DNA from: Paracoccus sp. M683
GTDB lineage: Bacteria; Pseudomonadota; Alphaproteobacteria; Rhodobacterales; Rhodobacteraceae
Assembly: GCF_007096355.1 (NCBI RefSeq)
Contig: NZ_VKDF01000005.1
Span: 124,001-188,000, forward strand
DNA length: 64,000 bases
Direction of reading: 5' to 3'
The notes below the pieces were generated by a model. It did no database searches. It was not told the origin of the DNA and worked only from the letters and a program-made list of their open reading frames with translations. Below, in pieces: positions 36,103 through 45,653 of this stretch; the first letter of the stretch is position 1; every line of letters begins with the position of its first letter. Both the position numbers and the translations under genes were made by a program.

Positions 36103-38550
36103 ATGCCCGACCTGCCCAAATCCGCCCGCGTCGTCATCATTGGCGGCGGTATTTCCGGCTGTTCCGTCGCCTATCACCTTGCCGAACTGGGCTGGACCGA
36201 CATCGTGCTTCTGGAACGGCGTCAGCTGACCTGTGGCACGACCTGGCACGCCGCCGGGCTGATCGGGCAGTTGCGCGCCAGCCAGAACATGACGCGGCTG
36301 GCGAAATATTCCGCCGATCTTTACCGCCGGCTAGAGGCCGAGACAGGCCTTGCCACCGGATTTTCGCAGCGCGGGTCAATAACGGTGGCTTTGACTGCGG
36401 CGCGGCACGAGGAGTTGCGGCGTCAGGCCTCGATGGCGCGGGCCTTTGGGATCGAGGTGAACGAACTGGCCCCGGCTGAAATCAAGGCCATGTATCAGCA
36501 TCTGGAAACCTCGGATGTGGTGTCGGGGGTGCATCTGCCGGGGGACGGGCAGGCCGACCCAGCCAATATCGCGCTGGCCTTGGCCAAGGGCGCGCGGATG
36601 CGCGGGGCGCGGATCGTCGAGGGGGTCAAGGTCACGCGCGTGACCACCGACCGGGGCCGCGTGACCGGCGTTGACTGGCAGGCGGGCGATGAACGCGGCC
36701 ATATCGTCGCCGCGATGGTCGTCAATTGTGGCGGCATGTGGGGCCGGGATCTGGCCGCCGCCAATGGTGTGACCCTGCCGCTGCATGCCTGCGAGCATTT
36801 CTATATCGTGACCGAGTCCATCCCCGGCCTGACGCAACTGCCGGTGCTGCGGGTGCCGGACGAATGCGCCTATTACAAGGAAGATGCAGGCAAGATCCTG
36901 CTGGGTGCCTTCGAGCCGGTGGCAAAGCCCTGGGGCATGAACGGCATCCGCGAGGATTTCTGCTTTGACCAATTGCCCGAGGATATCGACCATTTCGAAC
37001 CGATCCTTGAAAAGGCCATCGCCCGCATGCCGATGCTGGCCGAAACCGGCATTCACACCTTTTTCAACGGCCCCGAAAGCTTTACCCCCGATGACCGCTA
37101 TTACCTGGGCGAGGCGCCCGAGGTCGCGGGTTACTGGGTCGCGGCGGGCTATAATTCCATCGGCATCGTCTCGTCCGGCGGGGCGGGCATGGCGCTGGCG
37201 CAATGGATGGACCGGGGCCGCCCGCCCTTTGACCTGTGGGAGGTCGATATCCGCCGCGCCCAACCCTTCCAGCGCAACCGCCGCTATCTGCGGGAACGGG
37301 TGACCGAAACGCTTGGGCTGCTTTACGCGGATCATTTCCCCTATCGCCAGATGGCCACGGCGCGGGGGCTGCGCCGCTCGCCCCTGCACGAACATCTGAA
37401 GGCGCGCGGCGCGGTCTTTGGCGAGGTGGCCGGTTGGGAACGCGCGAACTGGTTCGCCGATGCGGGGCAGACGCGCGCCTATGGCTACAGCTGGGGCCGG
37501 CAGAACTGGTTCGACAACAGCGCGACCGAGCATCGCGCCCTGCGCGAGGGCGTGGGTTTGCTGGACATGACCAGTTTCGGCAAGATCCGGGTCGAGGGGC
37601 GCGACGCGCTGGCCTTTTTGCAAGGGCTTTGCGGCAATGATCTGGACGTAGCCGCCGGGCGGATCACCTATACCCAGATGCTGAACGAGGACGGCGGCAT
37701 CGAATCTGACCTGACGGTGACGCGCCTGTCCGAAACCGCCTTCCTGCTGGTCGTGCCGGGCGCGACCCTGCAACGCGATCTGGCCTGGCTGCGCCGCCAT
37801 CTGGGTGATGCCTTTGCCACCATCACCGACGTTTCGGCGGCCGAGGCGGTGATCCCGGTCATGGGCCCCTTGTCGCGCGATCTGCTGGCGCGCGTCTCGC
37901 CCAATGATCTGTCGAATGCCGCCCATCCCTTTGGCCTGGCGCAAGAGATCGAGATCGGCCTCGGCCTCGCCCGCGCGCATCGCATCTCCTATGTTGGCGA
38001 ATTGGGGTGGGAGCTTTATGTCAGCACCGAACAGGCCGCGCATGTTCTGGAAACCCTGCTGGAGGCTGGTGCCGATCTGGGTCTGCGCCTGTGCGGCCTG
38101 CATGCGATGGACAGTTGCCGCATCGAAAAGGCCTATCGCCATTTCGGCCATGACATCACCGACGAGGATCATGTGCTTGAGGCCGGGCTTGGCTTCGCGG
38201 TCAAGACCGGCAAGGGCGATTTCATCGGCCGCGAGGCGGTTCTGCGCAAGCACGAGGCGGGGCTGTCGCGCCGCCTGCTGCAATTCCGCCTGACCGATCC
38301 CCAACCGGTGTTGTTTCACAACGAACCGATCCTGCGCGATGGCAGGATCGTCGGCCAGATCACCTCGGGCGCCTATGGGCACAGCCTGGGTGGCGCGATT
38401 GGTCTGGGCTATGTGCCCTGCGCGCCGGGCGAAAGCGGCGATCAGATGCTGGGCTCGACCTATCAGATCGAGGTCGCCGGCGAACTGGTCGCCGCTCAGG
38501 CCAGTTTGCGGCCAATCTATGATCCGACGTCACAAAGAATGACGGCATAA
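36103..38550 (+). CDS. FAD-dependent dimethylglycine/sarcosine dehydrogenase family protein with GcvT domain
   Basis: An 815-residue cytoplasmic flavoenzyme. The N-terminal DAO domain has the dinucleotide motif GGGISG and the segment CGTTWHAAGLIGQLR, whose His is the usual covalent FAD attachment residue in dimethylglycine and sarcosine dehydrogenases. A FAO-M linker (about 375-430) is followed by a GcvT-type folate-binding domain and C-terminal barrel (DEDHVLEAGLGFAVKTGKGDFIGREA). It oxidatively demethylates an N-methyl glycine derivative, passing the one-carbon unit to tetrahydrofolate. Which substrate is preferred cannot be read. AAGGAGG precedes the ATG. Confidence 0.92.
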   Translation: MPDLPKSARVVIIGGGISGCSVAYHLAELGWTDIVLLERRQLTCGTTWHAAGLIGQLRASQNMTRLAKYSADLYRRLEAETGLATGFSQRGSITVALTAARHEELRRQASMARAFGIEVNELAPAEIKAMYQHLETSDVVSGVHLPGDGQADPANIALALAKGARMRGARIVEGVKVTRVTTDRGRVTGVDWQAGDERGHIVAAMVVNCGGMWGRDLAAANGVTLPLHACEHFYIVTESIPGLTQLPVLRVPDECAYYKEDAGKILLGAFEPVAKPWGMNGIREDFCFDQLPEDIDHFEPILEKAIARMPMLAETGIHTFFNGPESFTPDDRYYLGEAPEVAGYWVAAGYNSIGIVSSGGAGMALAQWMDRGRPPFDLWEVDIRRAQPFQRNRRYLRERVTETLGLLYADHFPYRQMATARGLRRSPLHEHLKARGAVFGEVAGWERANWFADAGQTRAYGYSWGRQNWFDNSATEHRALREGVGLLDMTSFGKIRVEGRDALAFLQGLCGNDLDVAAGRITYTQMLNEDGGIESDLTVTRLSETAFLLVVPGATLQRDLAWLRRHLGDAFATITDVSAAEAVIPVMGPLSRDLLARVSPNDLSNAAHPFGLAQEIEIGLGLARAHRISYVGELGWELYVSTEQAAHVLETLLEAGADLGLRLCGLHAMDSCRIEKAYRHFGHDITDEDHVLEAGLGFAVKTGKGDFIGREAVLRKHEAGLSRRLLQFRLTDPQPVLFHNEPILRDGRIVGQITSGAYGHSLGGAIGLGYVPCAPGESGDQMLGSTYQIEVAGELVAAQASLRPIYDPTSQRMTA

Positions 38551-39537
38551 AGGGGCCTGGGCGGCAGGCCGTCTGCGGAACGCCCCGCCCGAATAGAGAA
38601 GCGCCTGGCGAAAACCCGGCGCCGGAAGCCGGGCGGGCAGGGTGGCGCGCAACGGATGTGGTGCCAACTGGTATTGCTGTCAGATATGCGAAAAAAACTG
38701 AACAAAATCAGTTTACTGGCCAGGGTGTGGCCTGCGTCATTCGGTGTCGATCGGTTCAATTGATCAATTTGCCTTTCCGCGTCACGCCCGTTGCGGCCAT
38801 AGTTTCAGGTGTATTTGTAGCACCGATTGATCCGTTCCCGTGGAGGCCCTTTTGAACGCCCCCTTTCAGCAGACCGAACGCCTTGGCCGCCTGGGTCGCC
38901 CCTCGACAGCAGCTTGAATCGGTTCCGGTCGGTCGATGGCTGGGCCTGTGTGCCGCAGCGGGCTGGACGTGGCTTGGCGCGGCGGTGTCTTCCTGGTGCG
39001 CTGGCGCCCAACCCGAACAGGTCTGGGCTGCATGGCGCACCTGCACCGCAGCGATAAAGCCTGTGCCGGCCTTTCATTATGCCGCGGGAAAAATGAACCC
39101 GGATCTGCTGAGTTCACGACTTATGGTGTCCGAGCAGACCATTGCCAGCAACGAAACCGACAAGGTGATGATTTGCGTCATGCTGTCGGTTGCTCCGTCA
39201 CGGCCGAACGTTCACGGCGACACCCTTGTCGAGTCGCTGCAACGCTCACCTTTTCTGCTTCCGGGCGAGGTCCTGAACGGGTGAGGCGTATCCCTTGGCG
39301 ACAACGGCCTGGGGCAGGATTGCCCTCTTCCTGTGACGCCCGACATCAAAGCGTCGCGCGACGTAAGCCAAGCCGGCGCACCGATATGGTGTGACAGCGC
39401 CAGCCGATGCGCCGCAGGCTTCGCTAACCTGACCTGCGCCTGAAAGGGGCGCAAAATGGCCAATCTGTCCCAAGGCCAGAAGCCAGCGAAGCGCCTGCCG
39501 AAATTTCGGCCGATAAATCAACGATTTAGGATTAAGG
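38551..39537. other. Gene-poor region beside tRNA-Glu
   Basis: Nearly 1 kb lacks any gene I can support. Short open frames occur (for example 38883-39284 on the plus strand and 39246-39521 on the minus strand), but none has a recognisable family or convincing start. A 21-codon frame from TTG 38854 ends quickly. The region abuts the 3' end of a tRNA gene, a common integration site, so decayed mobile DNA is possible; no duplicate of the tRNA 3' end, integrase or intact IS was seen. Confidence 0.4.
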
Positions 39538-39612
39538 TGGCAGCCCGTAGGGGAGTCGAACCCCTCTTTTCAGGTTGAAAACCTGACGTCCTAACCGATA
39601 GACGAACGGGCC
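39538..39612 (-). tRNA. tRNA-Glu (anticodon UUC)
   Basis: On the minus strand the gene folds as a complete cloverleaf of 75 bases including an encoded CCA. The acceptor stem is GGCCCGT / ACGGGCT, the anticodon arm TCAGG-TTTTCAA-CCTGA gives anticodon TTC (read UUC, Glu), and the T arm is AGGGG-TTCGACT-CCCCT. The G-U first pair and discriminator G fit tRNA-Glu. Confidence 0.96.
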
Positions 39613-39726
39613 AGCCTTGGCGCTGTCGGGCATGGCCCGGCTGCGTGGAGCGGTGTTTAGGCGAGGGCGCCGGGGGGCGCAAGGGGGAAAATCGGCCCCT
39701 TGCGCAGAAAAATTCTTTCCTGACCT

Positions 39727-40674
39727 TCAGCCGGCCAGACTGGTTGCCAGCATCAGCCACAAGGGCAGGGTCAGCGCCGACAGCACCGTCTGCCAGGTGA
39801 AGCTGTCTGCATAGAATTCCGCGTCGCCGCCCATCTGCCGCGCCAGGATATAGCCGACCGATGCGCCCGGTGCCGCCGTCAGCAGCAGCCCCGAGGCGAT
39901 CTGCCCGGCGGACAGCTGCATCGCCAGCGCCAGCAGAAGGAACAGGACCGGGCAGGCGATCAGGCGCATCGCCACGGCCGTCCACATGGCTGGGTCGCTT
40001 TTCCACAGGCGGCGGACCTCGATGCCGGCGCCGACGGTCAGCAGGCCGACCGCCAGCGCCCCCTGGCCCAGCCAGTCCAGCGGCGCCAGAACAGCCGCAG
40101 GCAGGCTCACCCCCGACAGGTTCAGGATCAGCCCGGCAGCGCAGCCTAGGACCAGCGGGTTTCGCATGATCTCGGCGCTGATGCGGCGCAGCGCCTGGGC
40201 GCGCGTGGGTTTCACCGCATCGGCGTTTTCCGGCGGAAAGGCGGTCAGGGCGATGATCGCGCTGATGTTGAAGGTGGGAATCAGGAACGCCATGGCGACC
40301 GCCAGATCGCTGACTGCGCCCGGCCCCAGCCCCTGCGACGCAACCGCCAGAACCAGAAGCGAATTGAACCGCATCGAGGACTGGAAGAACGAGGTCAGTC
40401 GCGGATTGCTGAGCCGCAGCGGACGACGCAGCAGGAAGCTGCTGGCACCGATGGCGAAAAAGGCCAGCGAGGTGGCCAGAACATAGGGCCCCACACCCCC
40501 AAGCGACAGGTCCGAGCGATAGATCGAGGTCAACAGGATCGCCGGGAACATCAGGCGAAAGCCCAGTTGTTCAACCCCCGGCCAGTTCGCGGGGGCGATG
40601 ATCCGCCAGCGCCGCGCGCCGTAACCAAGCGCCACCAGCGCGATGACGGGCAGGATCGACAGGGCGGCTTGCAT
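39727..40674 (-). CDS. AEC-family transporter (auxin efflux carrier-like)
   Basis: A 315-residue inner-membrane protein with about ten hydrophobic helices in the AEC arrangement: [20 protein letters not shown] at the N-terminus, [26 protein letters not shown] in the middle, and [26 protein letters not shown] near the end. AEC proteins export or exchange small organic acids. The start at 40674 is preferred over ATG 40680 because GGAG is then correctly spaced. It is divergent from gatC. Confidence 0.92.
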   Translation of the reverse strand: MQAALSILPVIALVALGYGARRWRIIAPANWPGVEQLGFRLMFPAILLTSIYRSDLSLGGVGPYVLATSLAFFAIGASSFLLRRPLRLSNPRLTSFFQSSMRFNSLLVLAVASQGLGPGAVSDLAVAMAFLIPTFNISAIIALTAFPPENADAVKPTRAQALRRISAEIMRNPLVLGCAAGLILNLSGVSLPAAVLAPLDWLGQGALAVGLLTVGAGIEVRRLWKSDPAMWTAVAMRLIACPVLFLLLALAMQLSAGQIASGLLLTAAPGASVGYILARQMGGDAEFYADSFTWQTVLSALTLPLWLMLATSLAG

Positions 40675-40756
40675 CGGCATCTCCGGTTCGGTGGCCGCCG
40701 CTTCTTGCAGCCTCGCCCTTGGGCTTGTAAACCGCCGGGCAACGAAAGGAAAACCC

Positions 40757-41044
40757 ATGTCGATCACCGAAGATGAGGCCCGCAAGGTCGCGCATCTGGC
40801 GCGCATCCGGGTCGAGGACGCAGCCCTGCCGGCGCTGGCCCGCGAACTGAACGGCATCCTGCACTTCATGGAGCAGCTGAACGAGGTCGATGTCGATGGT
40901 GTCGAGCCGATGACTGGCGTGACCCCCATGCGCCTGAAGCGCCGCGAGGATGTGGTGACGACGGGCGAGATGGCCGACAAGATTCTGGCCAATGCCCCTG
41001 ACGCCCGCGAGGGCTTTTTCGCCGTGCCGAAGGTGGTGGAATGA
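40757..41044 (+). CDS. gatC: Aspartyl/glutamyl-tRNA amidotransferase subunit C
   Basis: A 95-residue protein with the GatC pattern ([53 protein letters not shown]). It stabilises the GatCAB complex that amidates misacylated Glu-tRNA(Gln) and Asp-tRNA(Asn). The stop overlaps gatA by four bases (ATGA). Confidence 0.97.
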   Translation: MSITEDEARKVAHLARIRVEDAALPALARELNGILHFMEQLNEVDVDGVEPMTGVTPMRLKRREDVVTTGEMADKILANAPDAREGFFAVPKVVE

Positions 41045-42525
41045 GCGATCTGAACAAACTGACCATCGCCGGGGCGCGTGATGCGCTGACCAAGGGCGAA
41101 ACCACCTCGGTCGAGCTGACCGATGCCTGTCTGACCGCGATCGAGGCCGCGGGCGCGCTGAACGCCTTTGTCCACAAGACGCCCGAGATCGCGCGTGACA
41201 TGGCCCGTGCCGCAGACCAGCGGATCAAGGCCGGCGACGCCGCGGCAATGACCGGCATTCCACTGGGGATCAAGGATCTGTTCTGCACCAAGGGCGTCGC
41301 CTCGCAGGCGGCCAGCAATATCCTGTCGGGGTTCCGCCCCGAATATGAATCGACCGTGACACAGAACCTGTGGGATGCGGGCGCGGTCATGCTGGGCAAG
41401 CTGAACATGGACGAATTCGCCATGGGCTCGTCGAACGAGACCAGCACCTATGGCAATGCCGTGAACCCGTGGAAGGCCGCGAATGGCGCGGCGCTGACGC
41501 CGGGCGGATCCTCGGGCGGGTCGTCCTCGGCCGTGGCCGCCGATCTGTGCCTTGCTGCGACCGGCACCGATACCGGCGGTTCGATCCGTCAGCCGGCGGC
41601 ATTCACCGGCATTGTCGGGCTGAAGCCGACCTATGGCCGGGTCAGCCGTTGGGGCACCATCGCCTTTGCCAGTTCGCTGGATCAGGCCGGGCCGATGACC
41701 AAGACCGTGCGCGACGCGGCCATCATGCTGGGGGCCATGGCCAGCGTCGATGACAAGGATTCGACCAGCGCCGACATTCCCGTGCCCGATTTCGAGGCGG
41801 CGCTGACCGGCGATATTCGCGGCAAGCAGATCGGCATTCCGCGCGAATACCGCATGGACGGTATGCCGGCCGAGATTGACGCGCTGTGGAAACAGGGTGC
41901 CGCGATGCTGCGTGATGCGGGCGCCGAGATCGTCGATATCAGCCTGCCGCATACGAAATACGCGCTGCCTGCGTATTATGTCATTGCGCCTGCCGAGGCG
42001 TCCTCGAACCTCGCCCGATACGACGGCGTGCGTTACGGGCTGCGGGCCAGGTTGGGGCAGGGCGACGGCATCACCGACATGTATGAGAAAACCCGAGCCG
42101 AGGGCTTTGGCCCCGAGGTGCAGCGCCGGGTGATGATCGGCACCTATGTGCTGTCGGCGGGTTTCTACGACGCCTATTACAACCGTGCGCGCAAGGTCCG
42201 GGCGCTGATCAAGCGCGACTTCGACCAGGCCTATGCCGCTGGCGTCGATGCGATCCTGACGCCGGCCACGCCTTCGGCGGCCTTCCCGCTTGGGTCCATG
42301 GCCGATGCCGACCCGGTCGAGATGTATCTGAACGACGTCTTTACCGTGACGGTCAACCTTGCCGGTCTGCCGGGGATTTCGGTGCCGGTGGGGCAGGACG
42401 GGCAGGGGTTGCCTTTGGGGCTGCAACTGATCGGGCGACCCTTTGAAGAGGGCGATCTTCTGAACATCGCCTCGGTCGTCGAGAGCGCCGCCGGTTTTGT
42501 GGCCAAGCCGGAACGCTGGTGGTAG
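41041..42525 (+). CDS. gatA: Aspartyl/glutamyl-tRNA amidotransferase subunit A
   Basis: A 494-residue amidase-signature enzyme that releases ammonia from glutamine for tRNA amidation. The catalytic triad is visible: Lys in [10 protein letters not shown], Ser in [14 protein letters not shown] and the nucleophile Ser in [12 protein letters not shown]. Length is normal. gatB is not in the window. Confidence 0.98.
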   Translation: MSDLNKLTIAGARDALTKGETTSVELTDACLTAIEAAGALNAFVHKTPEIARDMARAADQRIKAGDAAAMTGIPLGIKDLFCTKGVASQAASNILSGFRPEYESTVTQNLWDAGAVMLGKLNMDEFAMGSSNETSTYGNAVNPWKAANGAALTPGGSSGGSSSAVAADLCLAATGTDTGGSIRQPAAFTGIVGLKPTYGRVSRWGTIAFASSLDQAGPMTKTVRDAAIMLGAMASVDDKDSTSADIPVPDFEAALTGDIRGKQIGIPREYRMDGMPAEIDALWKQGAAMLRDAGAEIVDISLPHTKYALPAYYVIAPAEASSNLARYDGVRYGLRARLGQGDGITDMYEKTRAEGFGPEVQRRVMIGTYVLSAGFYDAYYNRARKVRALIKRDFDQAYAAGVDAILTPATPSAAFPLGSMADADPVEMYLNDVFTVTVNLAGLPGISVPVGQDGQGLPLGLQLIGRPFEEGDLLNIASVVESAAGFVAKPERWW

Positions 42526-42571
42526 GCTGCGATCAAACAGCACGGGCAAACGGGACAGGAACGGGAACGAA

Positions 42572-43132
42572 ATGATACGCAAGGTGATGGTGATTGGGTT
42601 GCTGGCGCTTGCCGGCTGTAACGAGCATCAGGGCTGGAATCCCAACTACCAGATGGGCCAGACGCCGTATGGCCAGTATCAGCGTGACCGTGAAGTGGCG
42701 CTGACGACCAACTCGCCCGCGCCCGCGACCATCCCGATTGCCCTGCCCGCCAAGGCACCGACGGCCGAGCAGATCAAGGGCAAGGCCCAGATGCAGACCG
42801 TTGCCGCCGATTATCGCCGTGACACGGCGGCCGAGGATGGAAAGCCGCTGCCGGTCGTGCGCTCTGGTCCTTATCCGGGCTCGACCCCGGTGCTGGTTCG
42901 CTATGCCTTTGCCTCGCGCCATCCGGTCGGCCAGGCGGTCTGGCCGCGCCCGCAGGGCGGATCGCCGGAAGCCGCCGCCAGATTCTGCGCCAGCTATCCC
43001 GATTCGGCGCGGGCGCAGACGGCCTTTCTGGCCGCAGGTGGCCCCGACACGGATCCCGCCGGCGTCGATCCCGATGGCGATGGCTTCGTCTGTGGCTGGG
43101 ATCCGGCGCCTTATCGCGTCAATCAGCTGTGA
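42572..43132 (+). CDS. Putative lipoprotein with an excalibur-like Cys/Asp motif
   Basis: A 186-residue secreted protein. The signal peptide ends in a lipobox LALAG-C at about residue 16. The C-terminal part (ARFCASYPDSARAQTAFL, then GVDPDGDGFVCGWDPAPYR) pairs two Cys with a DxDxDG loop, as in excalibur-type calcium-binding domains. Function unknown. Its stop overlaps the GTG start of the cupin gene. Confidence 0.82.
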   Translation: MIRKVMVIGLLALAGCNEHQGWNPNYQMGQTPYGQYQRDREVALTTNSPAPATIPIALPAKAPTAEQIKGKAQMQTVAADYRRDTAAEDGKPLPVVRSGPYPGSTPVLVRYAFASRHPVGQAVWPRPQGGSPEAAARFCASYPDSARAQTAFLAAGGPDTDPAGVDPDGDGFVCGWDPAPYRVNQL

Positions 43133-43575
43133 TCCTGCGCAAGGGCAGCGTCGCGGGGCAGCAGGTCGCGGGCTCGGCGCCGCGGGTCGAAGAGCGCTTT
43201 GGCGATGCGGCCGGGACGCGGATTCTGGGGATCAATATCGTTACGCTGGAACCGGGCCAGATGTCGGCAAAACGGCACTGGCATTCGGGCAGCGACGAAT
43301 TCGTCATGGTGCTTGACGGTGTGGCAACCGTCATCGACGATGACGGCCCGGCCGAGATCGGGCCCGGCGACATGGCGATCTGGCCCGCCGCGACCGCGAA
43401 CGCGCATCATATCGTGAATCGCTCGGACGCGCCGCTGCGCTATCTTTGCGCGGGGACCAATCCCGATGCGGAAACCGTGCGCTATCCCGACGATGGCGAG
43501 ACGCTGCACTGGATCAGGCCTAACTGGCATGTGCTTGGCGATGATGGCCAGGTTCGTCGCAGCGGCACGGAATGA
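43129..43575 (+). CDS. Cupin-domain protein
   Basis: A 148-residue single cupin. Metal ligands are in place: KRHWHSGSDEFVMVLDG (HxH and Glu) and ANAHHIVNRSD (His). The start is GTG at 43129, overlapping the upstream stop (GTGA). The stop overlaps the amidase start (ATGA), so the lipoprotein, cupin and amidase form an operon. Substrate unknown. Confidence 0.88.
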   Translation: MILRKGSVAGQQVAGSAPRVEERFGDAAGTRILGINIVTLEPGQMSAKRHWHSGSDEFVMVLDGVATVIDDDGPAEIGPGDMAIWPAATANAHHIVNRSDAPLRYLCAGTNPDAETVRYPDDGETLHWIRPNWHVLGDDGQVRRSGTE

Positions 43576-44261
43576 CCAACCCCTCGCCGAATCATGGTGA
43601 TCGCCGTGGCCAGAGCGTCGAACTGATCGTGTTGCACTATACAGGCATGGCCGACGGCCCCTCGGCCCGCGCGCGGTTGTGCGATCCCGAGGCCGAGGTT
43701 TCGGCCCATTGGCTGATCCACGAGGATGGCCGGCTTGACCCGCTGGTCCCCGAGGATCGCCGTGCCTGGCATGCCGGGGGGGGGTCGTGGCAGGGGCGCG
43801 ACGACGTGAACTCCCGCAGCATCGGGATCGAGATCGTCAATCCCGGCGACCGGCCCTTTCCCATGAAGCAGATGGATGCGGTGGTGGCGCTCGTCCGCGA
43901 CATCGCCCTGCGCCACGGGCTTGGCCCCCAGGCGGTCATCGGCCATTCCGACATGGCGCCTGACCGCAAATCCGACCCCGGCCCACGCTTTGACTGGCGC
44001 CGGCTGGCGCTGGAAGGGCTGGCGCTGTGGCCGGACGACATGGGGGACGACAAGGCGGGGCCTCTCGGCGGCAGCCTCGACGCCATAGGCTATCCGCAGG
44101 TTGAGCCCGAGACGCGACTTGCCGCGTTTCGGCTGCGTTTTCGTCCCTGGGCGCGTGGCCCCGAGGACGAGGCAGACCGTCATGCGGCGGCGTCGCTGGC
44201 TGCGCTGGGGGCTGCCGCCCCCGTCCTCGCCATGGGCGAGAACTCCCCCGCGGATATTTAG
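43572..44261 (+). CDS. N-acetylmuramoyl-L-alanine amidase (AmpD-like)
   Basis: A 229-residue amidase_2 enzyme. Zinc ligands appear in IVLHYTGM (His), WHAGGGSW and IGHSDMAPDRKSDPGPRF (His and Asp). There is no signal peptide, which points to a cytosolic AmpD-type role in recycling anhydro-muropeptides. The C-terminal 60 residues extend past the minimal domain and resemble a peptidoglycan-binding helical domain. Confidence 0.93.
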   Translation: MTNPSPNHGDRRGQSVELIVLHYTGMADGPSARARLCDPEAEVSAHWLIHEDGRLDPLVPEDRRAWHAGGGSWQGRDDVNSRSIGIEIVNPGDRPFPMKQMDAVVALVRDIALRHGLGPQAVIGHSDMAPDRKSDPGPRFDWRRLALEGLALWPDDMGDDKAGPLGGSLDAIGYPQVEPETRLAAFRLRFRPWARGPEDEADRHAAASLAALGAAAPVLAMGENSPADI

Positions 44262-44265
44262 ACAC
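44247..44265 (+). repeat. Extragenic element with GGATATTTAGAC core
   Basis: The sequence CCCCCGCGGATATTTAGACA after the amidase stop is closely related to one arm of the hairpin at 60148-60194 and, in inverse orientation, to 44488-44507. The three copies suggest a small family of gene-end elements. Confidence 0.5.
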
Positions 44266-44267
44266 GG

Positions 44268-44455
44268 ATGATGGATATGGATGTGATCGAGGGCGGCTGT
44301 CATTGCGGCGCGGTGCGGTTTCAGGTCCAGATCAGCTTGGAATCAACGTCGCCTGTCTGGATGGGCATAGTCCCTTCGAGGTCCCCGAACTGCCGGTGAT
44401 GGAGGGGATCCGGCACCCGAAAGACGGCGGCGGTATGGCCGGAACATTGACCTAA
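44268..44455 (+). pseudogene. GFA-family (glutathione-dependent formaldehyde-activating-like) gene, internally deleted
   Basis: The N-terminal piece from ATG 44268/44271 reads VIEGGCHCGAVRFQVQI, the opening of GFA proteins with the first zinc Cys pair. From about 44338, in another frame, GINVACLDG...FEVPELPVMEGIRHP...DGG is the GFA C-terminus, ending at TAA 44453-44455. Roughly 60-70 codons, including the central CxxC zinc and catalytic cysteines, are missing, and the frame shifts at the junction. It follows the amidase by only a few bases. Confidence 0.85.
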
Positions 44456-44487
44456 CGCCCCAAAGCCTGATTGCGGCCTTCTTCTTC

Positions 44488-44507
44488 ATGCAAATATCCT
44501 GGGGGAG
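44488..44507 (-). repeat. Extragenic element, inverse copy
   Basis: On the minus strand the segment reads CCCCCAGGATATTTGCATGAAGAAGAAGG in outline, matching the C-rich-GGATATTT-GAAGAAG pattern of the other two copies. Together with 44247-44265 it flanks the GFA pseudogene in inverted orientation. Confidence 0.45.
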
Positions 44508-44537
44508 TCGCGGCACGCGACGGGGGCAAGGCCCCCA

Positions 44538-44566
44538 TTGACCGCGCCGCCCAAGCCCGCCATATG
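44538..44566 (+). promoter_or_regulatory. Promoter of rnpB
   Basis: TTGACC (44538-44543), a 17-base spacer and CATATG (44561-44566) place the transcription start within a few bases of the first base of the RNase P helix P1. Confidence 0.6.
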
Positions 44567-44572
44567 CCAGTT

Positions 44573-44950
44573 GCGCGGATGGCCGGATGACCGCGTGGGC
44601 CGCTTGGCCTGCGAGGAAAGTCCGGACTCCACAAGGCAGCGGTGCCGGGTAACGCCCGGCGGGGGAAACCCCAGGGAAAGCGCCACAGAGAACAGACCGC
44701 CCGCGTTCGCGCGGGTAAGGGTGAAACGGTGGGGTAAGAGCCCACCGGGGGGCTGGCAACAGCACCCGCATGGCAAGCCCCACCGGGAGCAATGCCGAAT
44801 AGGGACCTTGCGCCCCGGCGACGGGGCAGGGCGGCCTTGCCTGAAAGGTCCGGGTTGGCAGCTTGATCCCGTCAGCAATGGCGGGACCAGAGGAATGGTC
44901 ATCCAAGGGGCGTGCCCCTGGACAAAATCCGGCTTACAGGCCATCCGCGC
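44573..44950 (+). ncRNA. rnpB: RNase P RNA (bacterial class A, alphaproteobacterial type)
   Basis: The catalytic RNA of RNase P, which trims tRNA 5' ends. The 5' and 3' ends pair perfectly over 12 bases (GCGCGGATGGCC / GGCCATCCGCGC, helix P1). The conserved core elements GAGGAAAGTCCGGACTCC near the 5' end, CACAGAGAACAGACCGCC, GGGTAAGGGTGAAACGG and the 3' AGAGGAATGGTCATC-like segment are all present. Ends are taken from P1 and may differ by a few bases. Confidence 0.96.
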
Positions 44951-45051
44951 GCTGATCTGCAAGATTAACAAGAGTTTCATGTTCTTCCGTCTTCAAGCCT
45001 GCTATGGTGCCTTGGTCCGGCGCTGCCTGATCGGCCCGGCTGGGGGAGGCG

Positions 45052-45525
45052 ATGATGACCCTGACTGCTGCTGCGAAAGATGACGTCCATATGGCGCTAG
45101 TGCCCGAACCGATGGCGGCCGGACCGGCGCATCGGATGTCTCGGGCGGGTGATGACGATCACGGGCGTCTGGTTGGTGCGTCGCTGGCTCTTGCGCTGCT
45201 TCGCGAGATTGCCGATGCCGCCTATCTGATGGATCGCGATGGTCGTGTGACCTTTATCAACGCTGCCGGGCTGCGGCATCTGGGGCGTCGCGCGCCGGCC
45301 GACCGGCTGGTCGGTCGCTATCTGTGGGATTTGTGGCCCGATGCGGCGGCCGAGGCGCTGCGTCAGGCTGTCTCCGAGGCCGCCGAGGGCGAGACCGTAT
45401 CGCTGCCGGCGATTGCCTGCCCGCGTGATCAGGCCCCTGCCGTGACCTGCGTCGTGTCGCTTTGCCCGGTCGAGGATTCGGCCGGTCGACTGGCCAAGAT
45501 CCTGGTTCTGGCGCGCGCCGGCTAA
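45052..45525 (+). CDS. Small PAS-domain protein
   Basis: A 157-residue soluble protein with one PAS fold: LLREIADAAYLMDRDGRVTFINAAGLRHLGRRAPADRLVGRYLWDLWPDA, then the closing strands PAVTCVVSLCPVEDSAGRLAKILVLAR. No kinase, cyclase or DNA-binding domain follows, so it may act as a stand-alone sensor or adaptor. GGGGGAGG lies just before the start; a second ATG at 45055 is equivalent. Confidence 0.85.
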   Translation: MMTLTAAAKDDVHMALVPEPMAAGPAHRMSRAGDDDHGRLVGASLALALLREIADAAYLMDRDGRVTFINAAGLRHLGRRAPADRLVGRYLWDLWPDAAAEALRQAVSEAAEGETVSLPAIACPRDQAPAVTCVVSLCPVEDSAGRLAKILVLARAG

Positions 45526-45562
45526 GCACCGCCCGTTCTGCGTTTTTTGCCGGGTTTTGCTG

Positions 45563-45590
45563 TTGACTCTGCCGGTCTTGACTGTAAAAG
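45563..45590 (+). promoter_or_regulatory. Candidate promoter of rpmG
   Basis: TTGACT (45563-45568), 16 bases, then TAAAAG (45585-45590), about 60 bases before the rpmG start. Confidence 0.4.
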
Positions 45591-45653
45591 GCGGGCTTCA
45601 ATCGAATTCCACGGGGCCGCCATGCGCGCGCTGCCGCAGCAGGAGCAGATGAT

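Noticed and set aside
38854-38919. Possible start of a VgrG-like protein (TTG start, FQQTERLGRLG)
   Set aside because: Only about ten residues resemble the VgrG N-terminus and the frame stops after 21 codons; no other type VI genes are nearby.
39246-39521. Possible IS66-type transposase OrfA fragment on the minus strand (segment YVARRFDV)
   Set aside because: The similarity is limited to about six residues, with no further transposase motif or terminal inverted repeats.
39538-41044. Functional linkage of tRNA-Glu with the neighbouring gatCA amidotransferase genes
   Set aside because: They are about 1.1 kb apart with the AEC carrier gene between, on opposite strands; proximity is probably coincidental.
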